Below, in pieces: positions 1 to 12,100 of a DNA stretch of 64,000 nt. The notes under the pieces are model-generated. The model saw only the letters and a program-made list of their open reading frames with translations, was not told the DNA's origin and did not search any database. This stretch comes from Mytilus edulis (taxonomy: Eukaryota > Mollusca > Bivalvia > Mytilida > Mytilidae), in the NCBI RefSeq assembly GCF_963676685.1, contig NC_092345.1:85191592-85255591 (forward strand). Direction: 5' to 3'. The position numbers were made by a program, and so were the translations under genes. How positions within the stretch are numbered: position 1 is the first letter of the stretch; every line of letters starts with the position of its first letter.

Positions 1-618
1 TTTGTTTGTATATGTAAGATTTATAAAACAAGATTAGACGATACATGACAACGAAGTGAATAGAGATGCTGTGTCATTTGAAGTTGAATTTTTCAATTAA
101 GTAAATGGTTGAAAGAAATTGAAGAATGGGGTCCTAAGTACACCAAAAGCATGTAGATGTCATCCGTGAATATATATTATCCAGAGTCAATTAATGATCT
201 ATTAATCCGATCACCTGCTGATCGCTTAGGGATTCACCATAGGATTTTTTAAGCCAAGTTTACATCACATAGATAACACATGTTTGATGAGATAAAAGAT
301 AATTGTAAAATAATAAACACAAAACATGTGTAGCGTTTAACCTCGTCTTCCCGTCAGATTATAGTTATGTACTGATTGAACAAAAATGTTCATACTACAT
401 GTATAGTACATAAAACTAGATAAGAACATGATTGCAGCAACCTCTTACGATCCATATTAGTTTACCTTGCAAGTTTTATTTGTAATTACAATATTTTCAA
501 TGTATATTTCATTAGAAATACCATCTACAAATATCATCTCTTCAGTTAGTAATTGATTATTCTCGTAACTGTGGCAACACTTTTCTTTGTGAACTTTAAA
601 GAATTTGTGAAAACTTAC
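1..618 (-). other. Start of integrin alpha intron 1
   Basis: This is AT-rich sequence downstream of the integrin donor at 613-618 on the minus strand. I see no further exon or recognisable element. Confidence 0.6.
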
Positions 619-863
619 CATCCTGTGTTTTGGTCGAGATGTTGAGCTACTGAGAATCCGAACATACTCCCAGTTTCACCTCTTTGAATTATAGCGTTCT
701 TTATATCCAAATTAAAGGCACTAGTTATAGGAATTGCATATCCAAAAATACACACAAACAAAACTATCACAGAAACATCGAAAAAACTATTTTTTCCGCA
801 ACTACACTTTGAGAAAAATACCTTATCCATTTTAAAACGAAATAAATAACTAGTTAATCTCAT
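619..863 (-). CDS. Integrin alpha chain, first coding exon (gene continues left of window)
   Basis: Integrin alpha chains pair with beta chains at the plasma membrane as receptors for matrix or cell ligands. The exon encodes a hydrophobic signal peptide (core around VSVIVLFVCIFGYAIP, predicted cleavage after ITSA) followed by FNLD, then a GSMFGFSVA motif; an N-terminal FNLD plus G-x-FGFSV is the classic start of the first blade of the alpha-subunit beta-propeller. The reading ends in a split codon at a consensus donor (GATG|GTAAGT, exon edge 619), so translation continues to the left. Either Met at 863 or the in-frame Met at 830 (MDKVFF) could start; the second gives a more conventional signal peptide. 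Only about 70-80 residues of a protein that is normally about 1000 are present, so the subclass cannot be assigned. Confidence 0.82.
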
Positions 864-2848
864 ATTTATAAAACCAAGTGATCACTTTATCCAAAGTTGT
901 TTTGTAAGAAGAAGTATTTAATTTCACACATATAATAATTTCATCGTTTTCTACACACTAAACAACAACTTCCTACGGTATCGTATGTGTATGTAAGATA
1001 TTGGCATTTGTAAGAGTGATCCATTACTGCCTTCAGGGGGTGATCAGGTTAAAGTGATGCACGTCGGACGAGTTTATTGCCCCGTGTGTGTAAAGATCCT
1101 AATATAGAAATTGGCCTGACTCATTCATAAAATCATTAAAAAAAAAAGCTCCCGCTGTTGTTTGAATTAGTTTGTGAGAGGAAGTTTTATATTTGATGTG
1201 AGATTCCGTCTCCTTGTAAATGACCAGCAGTAAATTGCACGTTTGACCTAGATTTAAAAAGATTTATGAAGATGGTTGACCAATATAATTAATTGAATGT
1301 TACCCAACCTAATAACAGACATAAGACATATATTATGGACATTTTGGAAAGGCACAACAAGGATTGACACAACACATTTAACTGATTGATTTAATGTTTT
1401 TTTGTTCACTTTTGTTTTTCTCTGGTCAAATTTACAGAGCTATCATTTTTCTTTTGTCACTGTTTGACAAAGAAAAGTATTTATATTACGATTCTTAAAC
1501 ATTTACTTAAACAATATTAAACTCAGTGTAAAATAAAAAAAAAAACATACTTTTGAAATTTGTATGTTTTATTTGATTCTCCTTTAAAGTACACTGAACA
1601 GAGATTAAAACAGAAAGAGTGTTTTATGTAGTTAAAAGGAAGTTTGTAAAATAGTAATTCGTGTAAATTTAACGCCGTCGGGAAGATATTAAAGGATTGT
1701 TGAAAACTTCGTAAGATGATTACGTATTTTTATAACAATTAACTATTTTTATTTTGACAGATCTGCTAATATCAATCACTTTGGAGATGCAGTCGATTGA
1801 AAAAAATGTGAACACCAAATACCTTTACATTAATATAAACAAGTGTCAGCTAGATAAATATCTATATATATAAGATTTTTATTGGGTTTTTTTTTAACAC
1901 GGAGGATTAAAAAACAAAATTTTATGTATTATTGAAGTTTGAACATTATATTACGTAAGTTATTGCAAAAATAATCATGAGTGAATAGTGAATTGTGGAA
2001 TTCTACCATCTACGGAGTTTTGAAATTTGTAAACTGGAATTAAATCAGTCAAGTTTGATGTAATATGTAATTTGATGGCTTCAAAAAAATATTTTATACT
2101 AAAATAGCGCTGCAGTTACCAAAGATCAGACAGTTGGTTTTCGCCTTTTGGTTGTTTTTTTTCACGATATTGTCATGTCGGGGACATTTATAACATAGTT
2201 TACAGCATTTGTTTTTGCTCATTGTTGAAGCTCGTATGTTGGTCGACCCATAATTATTTACATGCTTGTCCTTTGTTCGCTATTAATTTTGATAGTTGGC
2301 TCATTTGCAATCCCACCCTCATCTCCTTGTTTTTATGATTATACAACAGAAATGAACAAACTGATGAGAGACTTAGCACCCCTATAGAATCTTTTTACAG
2401 TCGTCTTTAAAGAAAGTAGTCAGTGAAACATACAAGCTAGTTTCAATTTCGATGCCTGCTTGTTATTAGTTTGTACTGTTCTGATTGACCATATTTACTT
2501 TTAATCTAGAAACGACACTAATTTATAGACTGGGTAGGATCATGGTAGTATTACATGAGCTTAATATTATTTCATTCGTTTGAATGCGATACATGTTTTT
2601 TAATTGACCCATGTTGCTCATTTTTCTATCAATTGTATATACTCAAACTTAATCTACCGTGAATAAAATGAATAAATTCAGTTAAACACAAAGTCTTTAA
2701 AACCAACAAGTATACATTCATTTAATTGATGATTCCATACGGGTGTACATTTAACATGAATCATTTCTCCATAAATTCATCTTTTTGTCTACTTTCTTTT
2801 CTCCATTTTAGTCATAACGGAAATAACATGCATAATAGAAATATCGCC
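864..2848. other. Intergenic: integrin alpha upstream region and MRH gene 3' flank
   Basis: The stretch separates the 5' end of the minus-strand integrin exon from the 3' end of the minus-strand MRH gene. It must hold the integrin promoter, but I see no TATA box or clear site. Around 2130-2340 there is a decayed copy of an abundant bivalve dispersed repeat, recognisable by the run from the 'gcatttgtttttgctcattgttgaag' type segment through 'ttggctcatttgc'. No exon is visible. Confidence 0.5.
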
Positions 2849-2854
2849 TTTATT
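2849..2854 (-). terminator. Candidate poly(A) signal of the MRH gene
   Basis: AATAAA on the minus strand lies about 260 bp past the stop codon and is the first canonical hexamer I find downstream. In AT-rich DNA this is weak evidence. Confidence 0.35.
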
Positions 2855-3114
2855 TCCACAACGCCTAAAAGTTATCTCCATAAACAAATAACTATAATAC
2901 AAACGTACTATAAGAGGACATAAAACTATCCATGTGTGGCTCTTATATATGCATTGAATTTTTTTTCGATCAACGAAGGACAACTCCGAATAAAGCAGAA
3001 CATCTTCACCAATTACACAAATGTATATTATTATCATACGAACAAACAACTGTTATACAAAAATAAAAATGAGTATTCTATAATGACTGTATAGATTTAA
3101 ACTGCGAGATAAAA

Positions 3115-3171
3115 TTAAATTGCATCGTATGTTCGTACTTTTCCTCTCCCAATAACAAAACGAGTACCATC
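3115..3171 (-). CDS. MRH gene exon 7 (terminal coding exon)
   Basis: It encodes DGTRFVIGRGKVRTYDAI and TAA. The acceptor is TTTTGTAG. The C-terminal YDAI fits a YxxPhi adaptor-binding signal. A possible poly(A) signal (AATAAA on the minus strand) lies at 2849-2854. Confidence 0.82.
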   Translation of the reverse strand, partial: DGTRFVIGRGKVRTYDAI

Positions 3172-6100
3172 CTACAAAAAAGTATAAATTCAGTAAATTC
3201 ATGAACTATAATTACAATAGGGTGTACATTTTTATATATATGAAATACTTATACTTTTGTATAAGGTCAATACTTTTGTATAAGGTCAAATATTCCCTAT
3301 CATACCTTTTTAATTACTTACATGTTTGAAGCAATTAGCTACTACATTATGTCTGTCGTATGTAAGTGACAGGAGTAAAACGATTGTCTAAGCCTACGCA
3401 AGGTTTTCAATCAATGAGTTATACAGGATATACAACTCAAAATGAAGAGTTATCAAGTGACCAGAACTCTTACTGGTATGAATTTCTTTATTGGTCAAAA
3501 TGACCCTCTTACCAACATACAGTGAAAATATTTAAACTTTGCCCTGAGTGTGTCAAGTTTAAAAAAGCGAAACAGTTTGAATTGACTTTTTTTATATACA
3601 GAAGCTTTGTATATATTCAGCAAGTAAACCGTCTCGAAGCCTAATTTCCGTAAAACAATAACGGGCCCCAATGAGCCTGGAAATTTCACATAGAAGGGTA
3701 CCTATATAACATCAATTTTTATAGCAACAGTAGTATAGGGGCAATGGCGATGTCATATACCACATTGGATTGCAACCAGTTTGATCCAGATCAATAAGAT
3801 TTTATTTTGTATGGTCAACTCTTTTTAGGACAGCACATCCAACGGAAAGTATATTGACTACTTTCATAACTTGTAGATACTCAAGTTATCTTTCAAATGA
3901 ACTTTACTTTTCTCTTTCAAAATAATAGTTCCAAAGATAATTGCAAAACACAGTTAAATTGGTTAATAACCGTCATTTAGGCGTACATGAAATAATTCCC
4001 ATACGTTATTTTCACCAATATGGTATGGCATTAGTTTTCTGTTTTGCTTTTTTCAATCATATTGTCATAATATTGTTGTAAAATGATGCCCTTTATGGGT
4101 TCTTGATTAGATTAATAAAATTCTTATCTTATCTTATCTTATCTTATCTTATCTTATCTTATCTTATCTTATCTTATCTTATCTTATACTAGTAGCTTTA
4201 ATTTGAAAAAAAACCCTCAAAAATGCTCTTTCGAATGATTAAAATATCCAATGTTGACAAAGTCACAAAAATATACACAACATATTATTTTTACCTTTAT
4301 ATATACTGGTACAGCAACCCAAAAGTCATGATTTGGTATAACTCGTTTACCAGATTCTTTACGTATAAATATTTGAACGAGTATTCCGATAAGTATGTAC
4401 AGAAACAATAAAGATACAAACCTACAAAAAAAAACCACATAAAAATAGGACAAAATAGATCAATCTAATTCAAATATAGATAGCTGCTCGCGTTATACTA
4501 TATATTGGGAGATCTATATTTTAATTAGATTGAAAAATAGAGCACACGAGTTTTACAGCGTTAACGTTTTGAAAATTGCACATAAGCAGTACTGTATTTA
4601 TGCAGCACTTAACAAATATAACTTTTTATGTTACTCAGTATAAATATACAGGTATGTCTTTTCTCGTGCTATTTATACTTTGGACATGCATGTCCGTAAA
4701 AGAGGGGCGAAAGATACCAGAGGGTAAAGTGACACGACATTTCAAAATCAGAATTTATATAATCGTGCCTTAACTTGATTTAACATCTCTCAACCATCAA
4801 AGTATCATAATATAAGAACTAGACATTCGTTTTTTTCCTCCAATTATCCCAGTCATTGGGCCGAAGACGACTTTGATAAATTCACAATAAAAAGGTGCGT
4901 TTCAAAACATTTATTAATACCCTCTGAACCTGACAATAATGTAGAAGTGTATACATATATATATTCTAAAACACATGTTATCTATCCGTACCCCGAAATG
5001 AAGAATTATTAATAACTTACCCTATACATAGTATAGAGCCTACAGATAATCCAGATGAATCACAGACGTATTTGGACTTCAACTGGAACAACTGAAAAGG
5101 GAAAGTTTGCATTATTCTGCCAGAGACTCTATATCATGGTCCCGTAAGGGTTGTAGAATTACAGAGGTTGTCGAAAACATCTGAAAATACAATACTAAAG
5201 AAATATTAAGCCTCCACTGACAAACTTTATACTAACACTAACAGAAAATAAGTGTAAATATAATATATAGTGAAGCTTATAATGCTTTAAACCCATTGAA
5301 CTTGAATTAAAGGGTACAAGATACAGTTTAGTATGCCTCATAACTTGACTTACATTTGGAAATTAACAACTAGGGTCGGTAGAGAACAAAACTGTACGAC
5401 TAAATTGGGGATTTTATCTTTACAATTGTAAATTTTCCATTTATATGTAGCAACAATTAAGCAGCGCGTTCATATGGAGTATACTAGCATATTTTCCGAG
5501 TTGAAACGAATTCCAGAGCGTTTCAAATCATGATTTCCATAACAGAGGGTTGTTGCTTACAATGAAACTATTAAACCAAGGGTTCTGAGAAGTAAAATTA
5601 CCAGTTCGAAAGTGTTATGGACGCCATTACGAATTGTTAGACGTCACCGTTATGGAATATCTGTGTCTACAGATTACTACAGATATGTTCCAACTTCCAA
5701 ATGTCAAAACAACAATGCCGTTCGATTTACTAGTACTATCACCGAATGAGAATCTTCGGCGAATGTGTACTTACCATTTGTACTTACAACAAGTAACACA
5801 ACGATTGCCACTTAAAGATCAGGATCTGCTAACCCTTTCGGGGTACCTCAGATAACTCGGATGTAATTTTTAAGGGGTAAGTGGCATCAGTTTTTCATGC
5901 AGTGTTTTATGAACTTGCTTATATTGCGTCGTCTTTCGTTTTTTTCGAAGGCGTTGTTAGTTTCTTATGACTTCTGAGTTTTTATTGACCCCATTGGTAT
6001 CTTCCAGCACACCAAAACCTCATAAACTGTAAGGCACACCAAGCATCAAAAATTGTATGGAACACCATCTAAAGCCTCATAACCTCATCGTAAGGCACTC

Positions 6101-9100
6101 CAAGCTACATACTGTAAGGAACACCAGATTAAGCCTTCACAAAATGTAAGGCACACCCCCTTTAAGGACGCCAAGCTCATTAACTGTAAGGCATAACAAA
6201 TCTGATAAACTGTAAGGCACACCAAGCCTCACATACTGTAAGGAACACCAGATTAAGCACGCCTAGCTCATTAACTGTAAGGCATACCAAGCCTCATAAA
6301 CTGTAAGGCACACCAAGCCTCATTCACTGTAAGGTACACCACGCCTCATACACTGTGAGGCACACCAAGCCTCATACACTGTAAGGCACACCAAGCCTCA
6401 TACACTAAAGCCACGGAGGCATCGTAAACTGAAAGGTACATAAGGGCTTAAACACTATAAGACAGGCGCACATCATAACTTAAAAGATATATTAACTGTT
6501 ACACACACCAAGCCTCATAAACTGTAAATAGTTAGCAAAGGTACCAGAATTATAATTTGATACGCCAGACGCGCGTTTCGTCTACATAAGACTCACCAGT
6601 GACGCTCAGATCAAAATAGTTATAAAGCCAAACAATTTTAAAAAAAGTTGAAGATCATTGAGGACCTAAAATTCCAAAAAGTTGTGCCAAATACGGCTAA
6701 GGTAATCTGTGAGACTTTAAGCATGTCACTTGCCTTACGAACTGTAAGGAATACCAGGCATTCTGAACTGTAAGGCACTCAAGGTCACGTTATTTGTAAA
6801 GCACATCAATGCTCATCACCCGAAAGACACTAAAGGCTTCATAAACTGTAAGACACTTGAGGCCCCATAAACTATAAGACAATAGGGCTCCATAAACTGT
6901 AAGACACAAAATGCCTCACAAACTGTCAGACACTAAAGGTCTTATAAACTGCAAGGCACTCATAAATTGTAAGTCACCTAAGGTTTCGTAAACTTTTTTT
7001 ATTTATAAGACACTTAATACTTAGTAACCATTAACAGTACAGCAAATATATCTTCGAATTAAATTTGTCCCATAAACAGCAAAACAGTAAAACAGTAAAA
7101 CCTGTTGACCCACTATAGTATGTCAACGGAGTGCTGCAATGATCGAAACAACTAGACTTGACTGTATACAAGTAAGCCGCACGACCCCTTGTGTCAAGTT
7201 GCGACATACAAGTCCATACAAGTGGTTACTATAAGAAGCCCTTTCACGTTGCGCAGTTAAATCTAACTAGTCGGTCGGTTGATAAATTAGAAAATGTAAC
7301 CTCGGGTGGTTTACAACCGCAAATATGTTGTCGTGTGAAATTGAGGGCACCGTGATATACAAACAAAATTCTCTGGTTGGCATATCTTGTTTTAAATAAA
7401 TCAATGTGGAAAGATAAATATACTTACAAAAGTTCCTGTTGGAGGAATGTCCTGTCCAAGGGAAGTCAAGTCTCCGTGTACTGATTTGTCACATACCAAA
7501 TTGATTACAGCCTTTCTGAAATAAATAATACCCACAAATTGATACATGTGTAAAACTTCTCATTCTGTTATCTTTTGGTTAATTTCGTTGGGTTTCTCTC
7601 GCGATCACTGACGTATAATCCACACCTTCCTTTTATTCATATGTTCCGGGCATACTTTAAGATTGTTTCAAAGGCTGTATGAAAAAGGAACGAAAAGGAG
7701 TTGATTGTTTATCAAGAGTTTGTTAAAATCAGGTTAACGATCGTTTATTTGATTAAATGCACCGTTACATGAACACGCTTGATTCAACCAAAAATGTGCT
7801 GCACTAAAATATCGTAGAAAAATAAAATGGACAGTGTTTCCACAACAGTGATCCATTGAATATTTTTAACTTTGGTCTATGATAAGAACTCTAATATGAC
7901 TAAGCTTCTTAAGGGCACGATTCTTTTAATGGCATATCTTTTGGGGTGCTCTCTGGAACTCGGTCATCCGACCATCTCTATAGTACACGAAGGATTGCGT
8001 TGAATAAAAACCGCAATATGTGAACTTCATTTATTTATTTAGGGAACTTACTGTTCGGCGTTTTGCGTATCACTGTAAGCTATTTGTAGTTGATCTCCGT
8101 CGTATGAGAATTCTGCGCTGTCCTGTGTGCCTATAGGTACGTATTGGAATATTGGCCCAGATATTATTTCGTGACATACCTGAAAAGTACATATAATATA
8201 CAGCATGTTAGGGGATAACCAGTGTACTGTAGGTCAAGGGGTTTAATTGACGACTGTTCATGCAAGCTTTAACATGTTCTGTTTTGTCAATTCTTTTTTT
8301 GAGATTCACTTGTTGTCGAGTATCGAGTTGCGAGTTAAGAAAATCGAGTTGCAAGTTAAGAAAGTCGAGTTGCGAGTTACGAAAGTCGAGTTGCGAGTTA
8401 CAAAAGTCGAGTTGCGAGTTACAAAAGTCGAGTTGCGAGTTACAAAAGTCGAGTTGCGAGTTACGAAAGTCGAGTTTCGAGTTACAAAAGTCGAGTTGCG
8501 AGTTACGAAAGTCGAGTTGCGAGTTACGAAAGTCGAGTTGCGAGTTACGAAAGTCGAGCTGCGAGTTACGAAAGTCGAGTTGCGAGTTACGAAAGTCGAG
8601 TTGCGAGTTACGAAAGTCGAGTTGCGAGTTACAAAAGTTGAGTTGCGAGTTGAGAAAGTCGAGTTGCGAGTTACGAAAGTCGAGTTGCGAGTTACAAAAT
8701 TCGAGTTGCGAGTTACAAAAGTCGAGTTGCGAGTTACAAAAGTCGAGTTGCGAGTTACGAACGTCGAGTTGCGAGTTACAAAAGTTGAGTTGCGAGTAAA
8801 GAAAATCGAGTTGCGAGTTAAGAAAGTCGAGTTGCGAGTTACAAAAGTCGAATTGCGTAAAAATGTGGAAACTAAAATATTTCAATTTTTTGGTGTAACT
8901 GATAACATTTCTGAATGATGATTTCTTATAGAATTGTATATAGTGTTGTTGATTATTTTTGTGGTTTGGACTCTATTTGAGTCTCTTGTAAAAATAAAAT
9001 GGACTAGATAATCACTACGTTTAGTATTTTCTGAAGAAGCAGATAGCCTTTTGAAATACAGCAGATGGCTTGCATTTTAATTATTTTAAAATTTCATACA

Positions 9101-12100
9101 TAGCACCGTCGTATTAAACGTAAAGGGACATAGCAACTAAACTATATTTCATATATGTAAAACACCCCTTCTGCAGATTTCGTTTAAAGTGGGCTTTTTG
9201 GGGCAGCTGCGGAGCCGGGCAATATTCGTTAGTGACCGCAAAATTTATTGTTTGTCAGTGACACTAAAAATTGAGGATGTTAAAATTATATATGTCTTAT
9301 GCATTGGCTAGAAATGAAGGGGATATGATGGGCGTGAATAAAACCAGTTTAAACACGCCGCTTTTTTGTGTCTGACCAATTTCAGGAACCTTTAGCCTTT
9401 GTTGCTCTTGTATACATTTTAATTTTGGTTCATCTTTATATTTAGCAGCATAGAATGGCGTCTACATTCTTTATCTATCTATATTGTGTTTCGGGCCTGC
9501 TCAGGGCTTCCTCTAGGTGTGTGATTTTTCGCTGTGTTAATTTGTAGACCTAATGACCTTTGGTTGAATTGTATATTTTGATTTGGTTGCTGTCTTTTTG
9601 ACTCATTCCCCATTTTTATTCTTTATTTTATAAATGTAGCTGTCAAAGATACTATTGTAAAAACTATATTTGCGCCATTTACAGGTAAGATTTAATTGGA
9701 AAGTATAAAATGATTATTGCTACATCGTGATTTCATACGTATTTTTTTAAAGTCAGTGGCAGATCCAGAAATTTTCATAAGTGGGGGCCCACTGACTGAC
9801 CTAAGAGGGGGCCCGCTCCAGTCACGCTTCAGTGATTCCCTATATAAGCAAACACTTTTTTTTCCCAAAAAGGGGGCCCCTGGCCCCGCCCCCTCCTAAA
9901 TCCGCCTCTGAAATTATTGGGTAACTTATTAAACTGAGTCACTTAGGTTTAAACTTGAGTTATATAGAAGTGTTCACATGTTTGATATTGTCAATTATAA
10001 GTTATTTTAAACTTAATTAAATTAAACATCAACCCAACAATGTTAGATCTGTAAATTTGCTTTCGCAAATTTTTGGTTCTTCCCTCGCCAGGATTCGAAC
10101 CCATGCTACTGTGATATCGTGACACCAAATCGCCTGCACTATATATATATATATATGTTATAGAGTAAAATTACTTGGATTGTAAGATGATGAAGTTCGC
10201 AATTTGAATATTGCTTATAGTGATTTTTTGTATAGCTCTCCCTTTCCATTCTTAAAAAGTCAATATACATTTTAAACCTAGATTCTTATAATTGTAAACT
10301 CATTCTATTATATCTTTTTCGCAATACAAATATTCTTTTAAAATTTTTCCAGGTTTGTTAAACATATTAACTTTGGGTTTAGATAGTGTGACCTCTAAAC
10401 ACTCGTGTTTGAAAGACTTGCCTTGGAACTAGACAAAAAATAACAAGATCCTCTGCATACATGAGGCACTCAATTTTGCGGTCATTTATATCAACAGCAT
10501 CTAGGGTTTCATTTAATGCATCCGGTTAAATTCTTTTATAAAAATCTTAAAAAGGTTGGGATTCAAAATATCCCCTTCGTTTACTTCAATTTGGGAATAC
10601 AAATTAGAAGTAAGCACATTATCTATTTTCGCACATAATTCACTTTTATTATACATATCTGTCACGATTGCATGGAAATTACTACCTATGTTTGGCGGCA
10701 AAAACACACGTTTTTCAAAACGATGGATGTAATAATGAAAACGGAAAATATCGATCTTCAATCGGATTTAAAAAGTCTATATATATATATCGATGTAGTT
10801 TTAAAAAGATTAATCTTATTTGAATCGATCTTTTTTCAAGGTTTAAATGTTTAGATCGATCGCTTTTGTCAGGTGAATGTTAATATATATTCAGATATGA
10901 AAATAAATCTGCGCATGTTCGGCGTGTTTAAAAATGATGGATGGAATACGAAAAGTAAACATAGATTCGGCTATTTTTTTATTATCTTCTAAATCAATAA
11001 GTTCTATTTGTTTGCTGCAAATCCTCATCTTCAAACGCATTGGCCGTTCGTTATTTAGCGATAGATATATAGTTTACACACATATCTTTGTTTAATGACT
11101 TGTGATGTACGATCCAAAATAATGATTAATAAGTCCATACGAAATTCCAATGAGCAAACTATTTTCTCAATGATTTTGCAATGTGTTATAGTTTGCGTGA
11201 GATGCAGAATTTCCTTTACTATTCTATTTTTAGGATTATTTGTTTACGAAAGGTAATTTATGGTCAGATCGGTTCTTTTTTTGTTGTAGTGTAAACGCAT
11301 TGAATTAAATAAGATCGATCTCGTCCATTAAGGATACATTATTTTTTTTAAATGCTTCCAGAACTTAACTTATATTAGACTCTAATAAATAAGTATCACA
11401 TAAACTGTTTCAAATCCCACAATAACGGGAATAACTAAGTTCAGGTGCATGCATGATTTGTTTATCAAATGTGAATCAAACCTGAAAATTCGGTGTAAAC
11501 AATATTTTTTTAACTCGCAACTCGACTTTCTTAACTCGCAACTCGACTTTTGTAACTCGCATCTCGACTTTTGTAACTCGCAACTCGACTTTTGAAACTC
11601 GCAACTCGACTTTTGTAACTCGCAACTCGACTTTCGTAACTCGCAACTCGACTTACTCGACTTTCCTAACTCGCAACTCGACTTTCGTAACTCGCAACTC
11701 GACTTACTCGACTTTCCTAACTCGCAACTCGACTTCGTAACTCGCAACTCGACTTCGTAACTCGCAACTCGACTTTCGTAACTCGCAACTCGACTTTTGT
11801 AACTCGCAACTCGACTTTTGTAACTCGCAACTCGACTTTCGTAACTCGCAACTAGATTTCCGTAACTCGCAACTCGACTTTCGTAACTCGCAACTCGACT
11901 TTCGTAACTCGCAACTCGACTTCCGTAACTCGCAACTCGACTTTCGTAACTCGCAACTCGACTTTCGTAACTCGCAACTCGACTTTTGTAACTCGAAACT
12001 CGACTTGCTTAACTCGCAACTCGACTTTCTTAACTCGCAACTTGCAACTCGACGATAAGAAACCCTCTCTTTTTTTTTAGCATATTCGTTTCTTTCTGTG

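Noticed and set aside
5634-5855. 73-aa ORF in MRH intron 4
   Set aside because: It lies in a recognisable dispersed repeat and has no conserved protein features.
8208-8918. ORFs of 179-225 aa on both strands in the 21-bp array
   Set aside because: They are periodic translations of a 21-bp tandem repeat lying in an intron, with no domain.
10091-10140. tRNA gene (B box GGGTTCGAATCC on minus strand)
   Set aside because: There is no convincing cloverleaf or A box, and the flanks match a dispersed SINE-like repeat.
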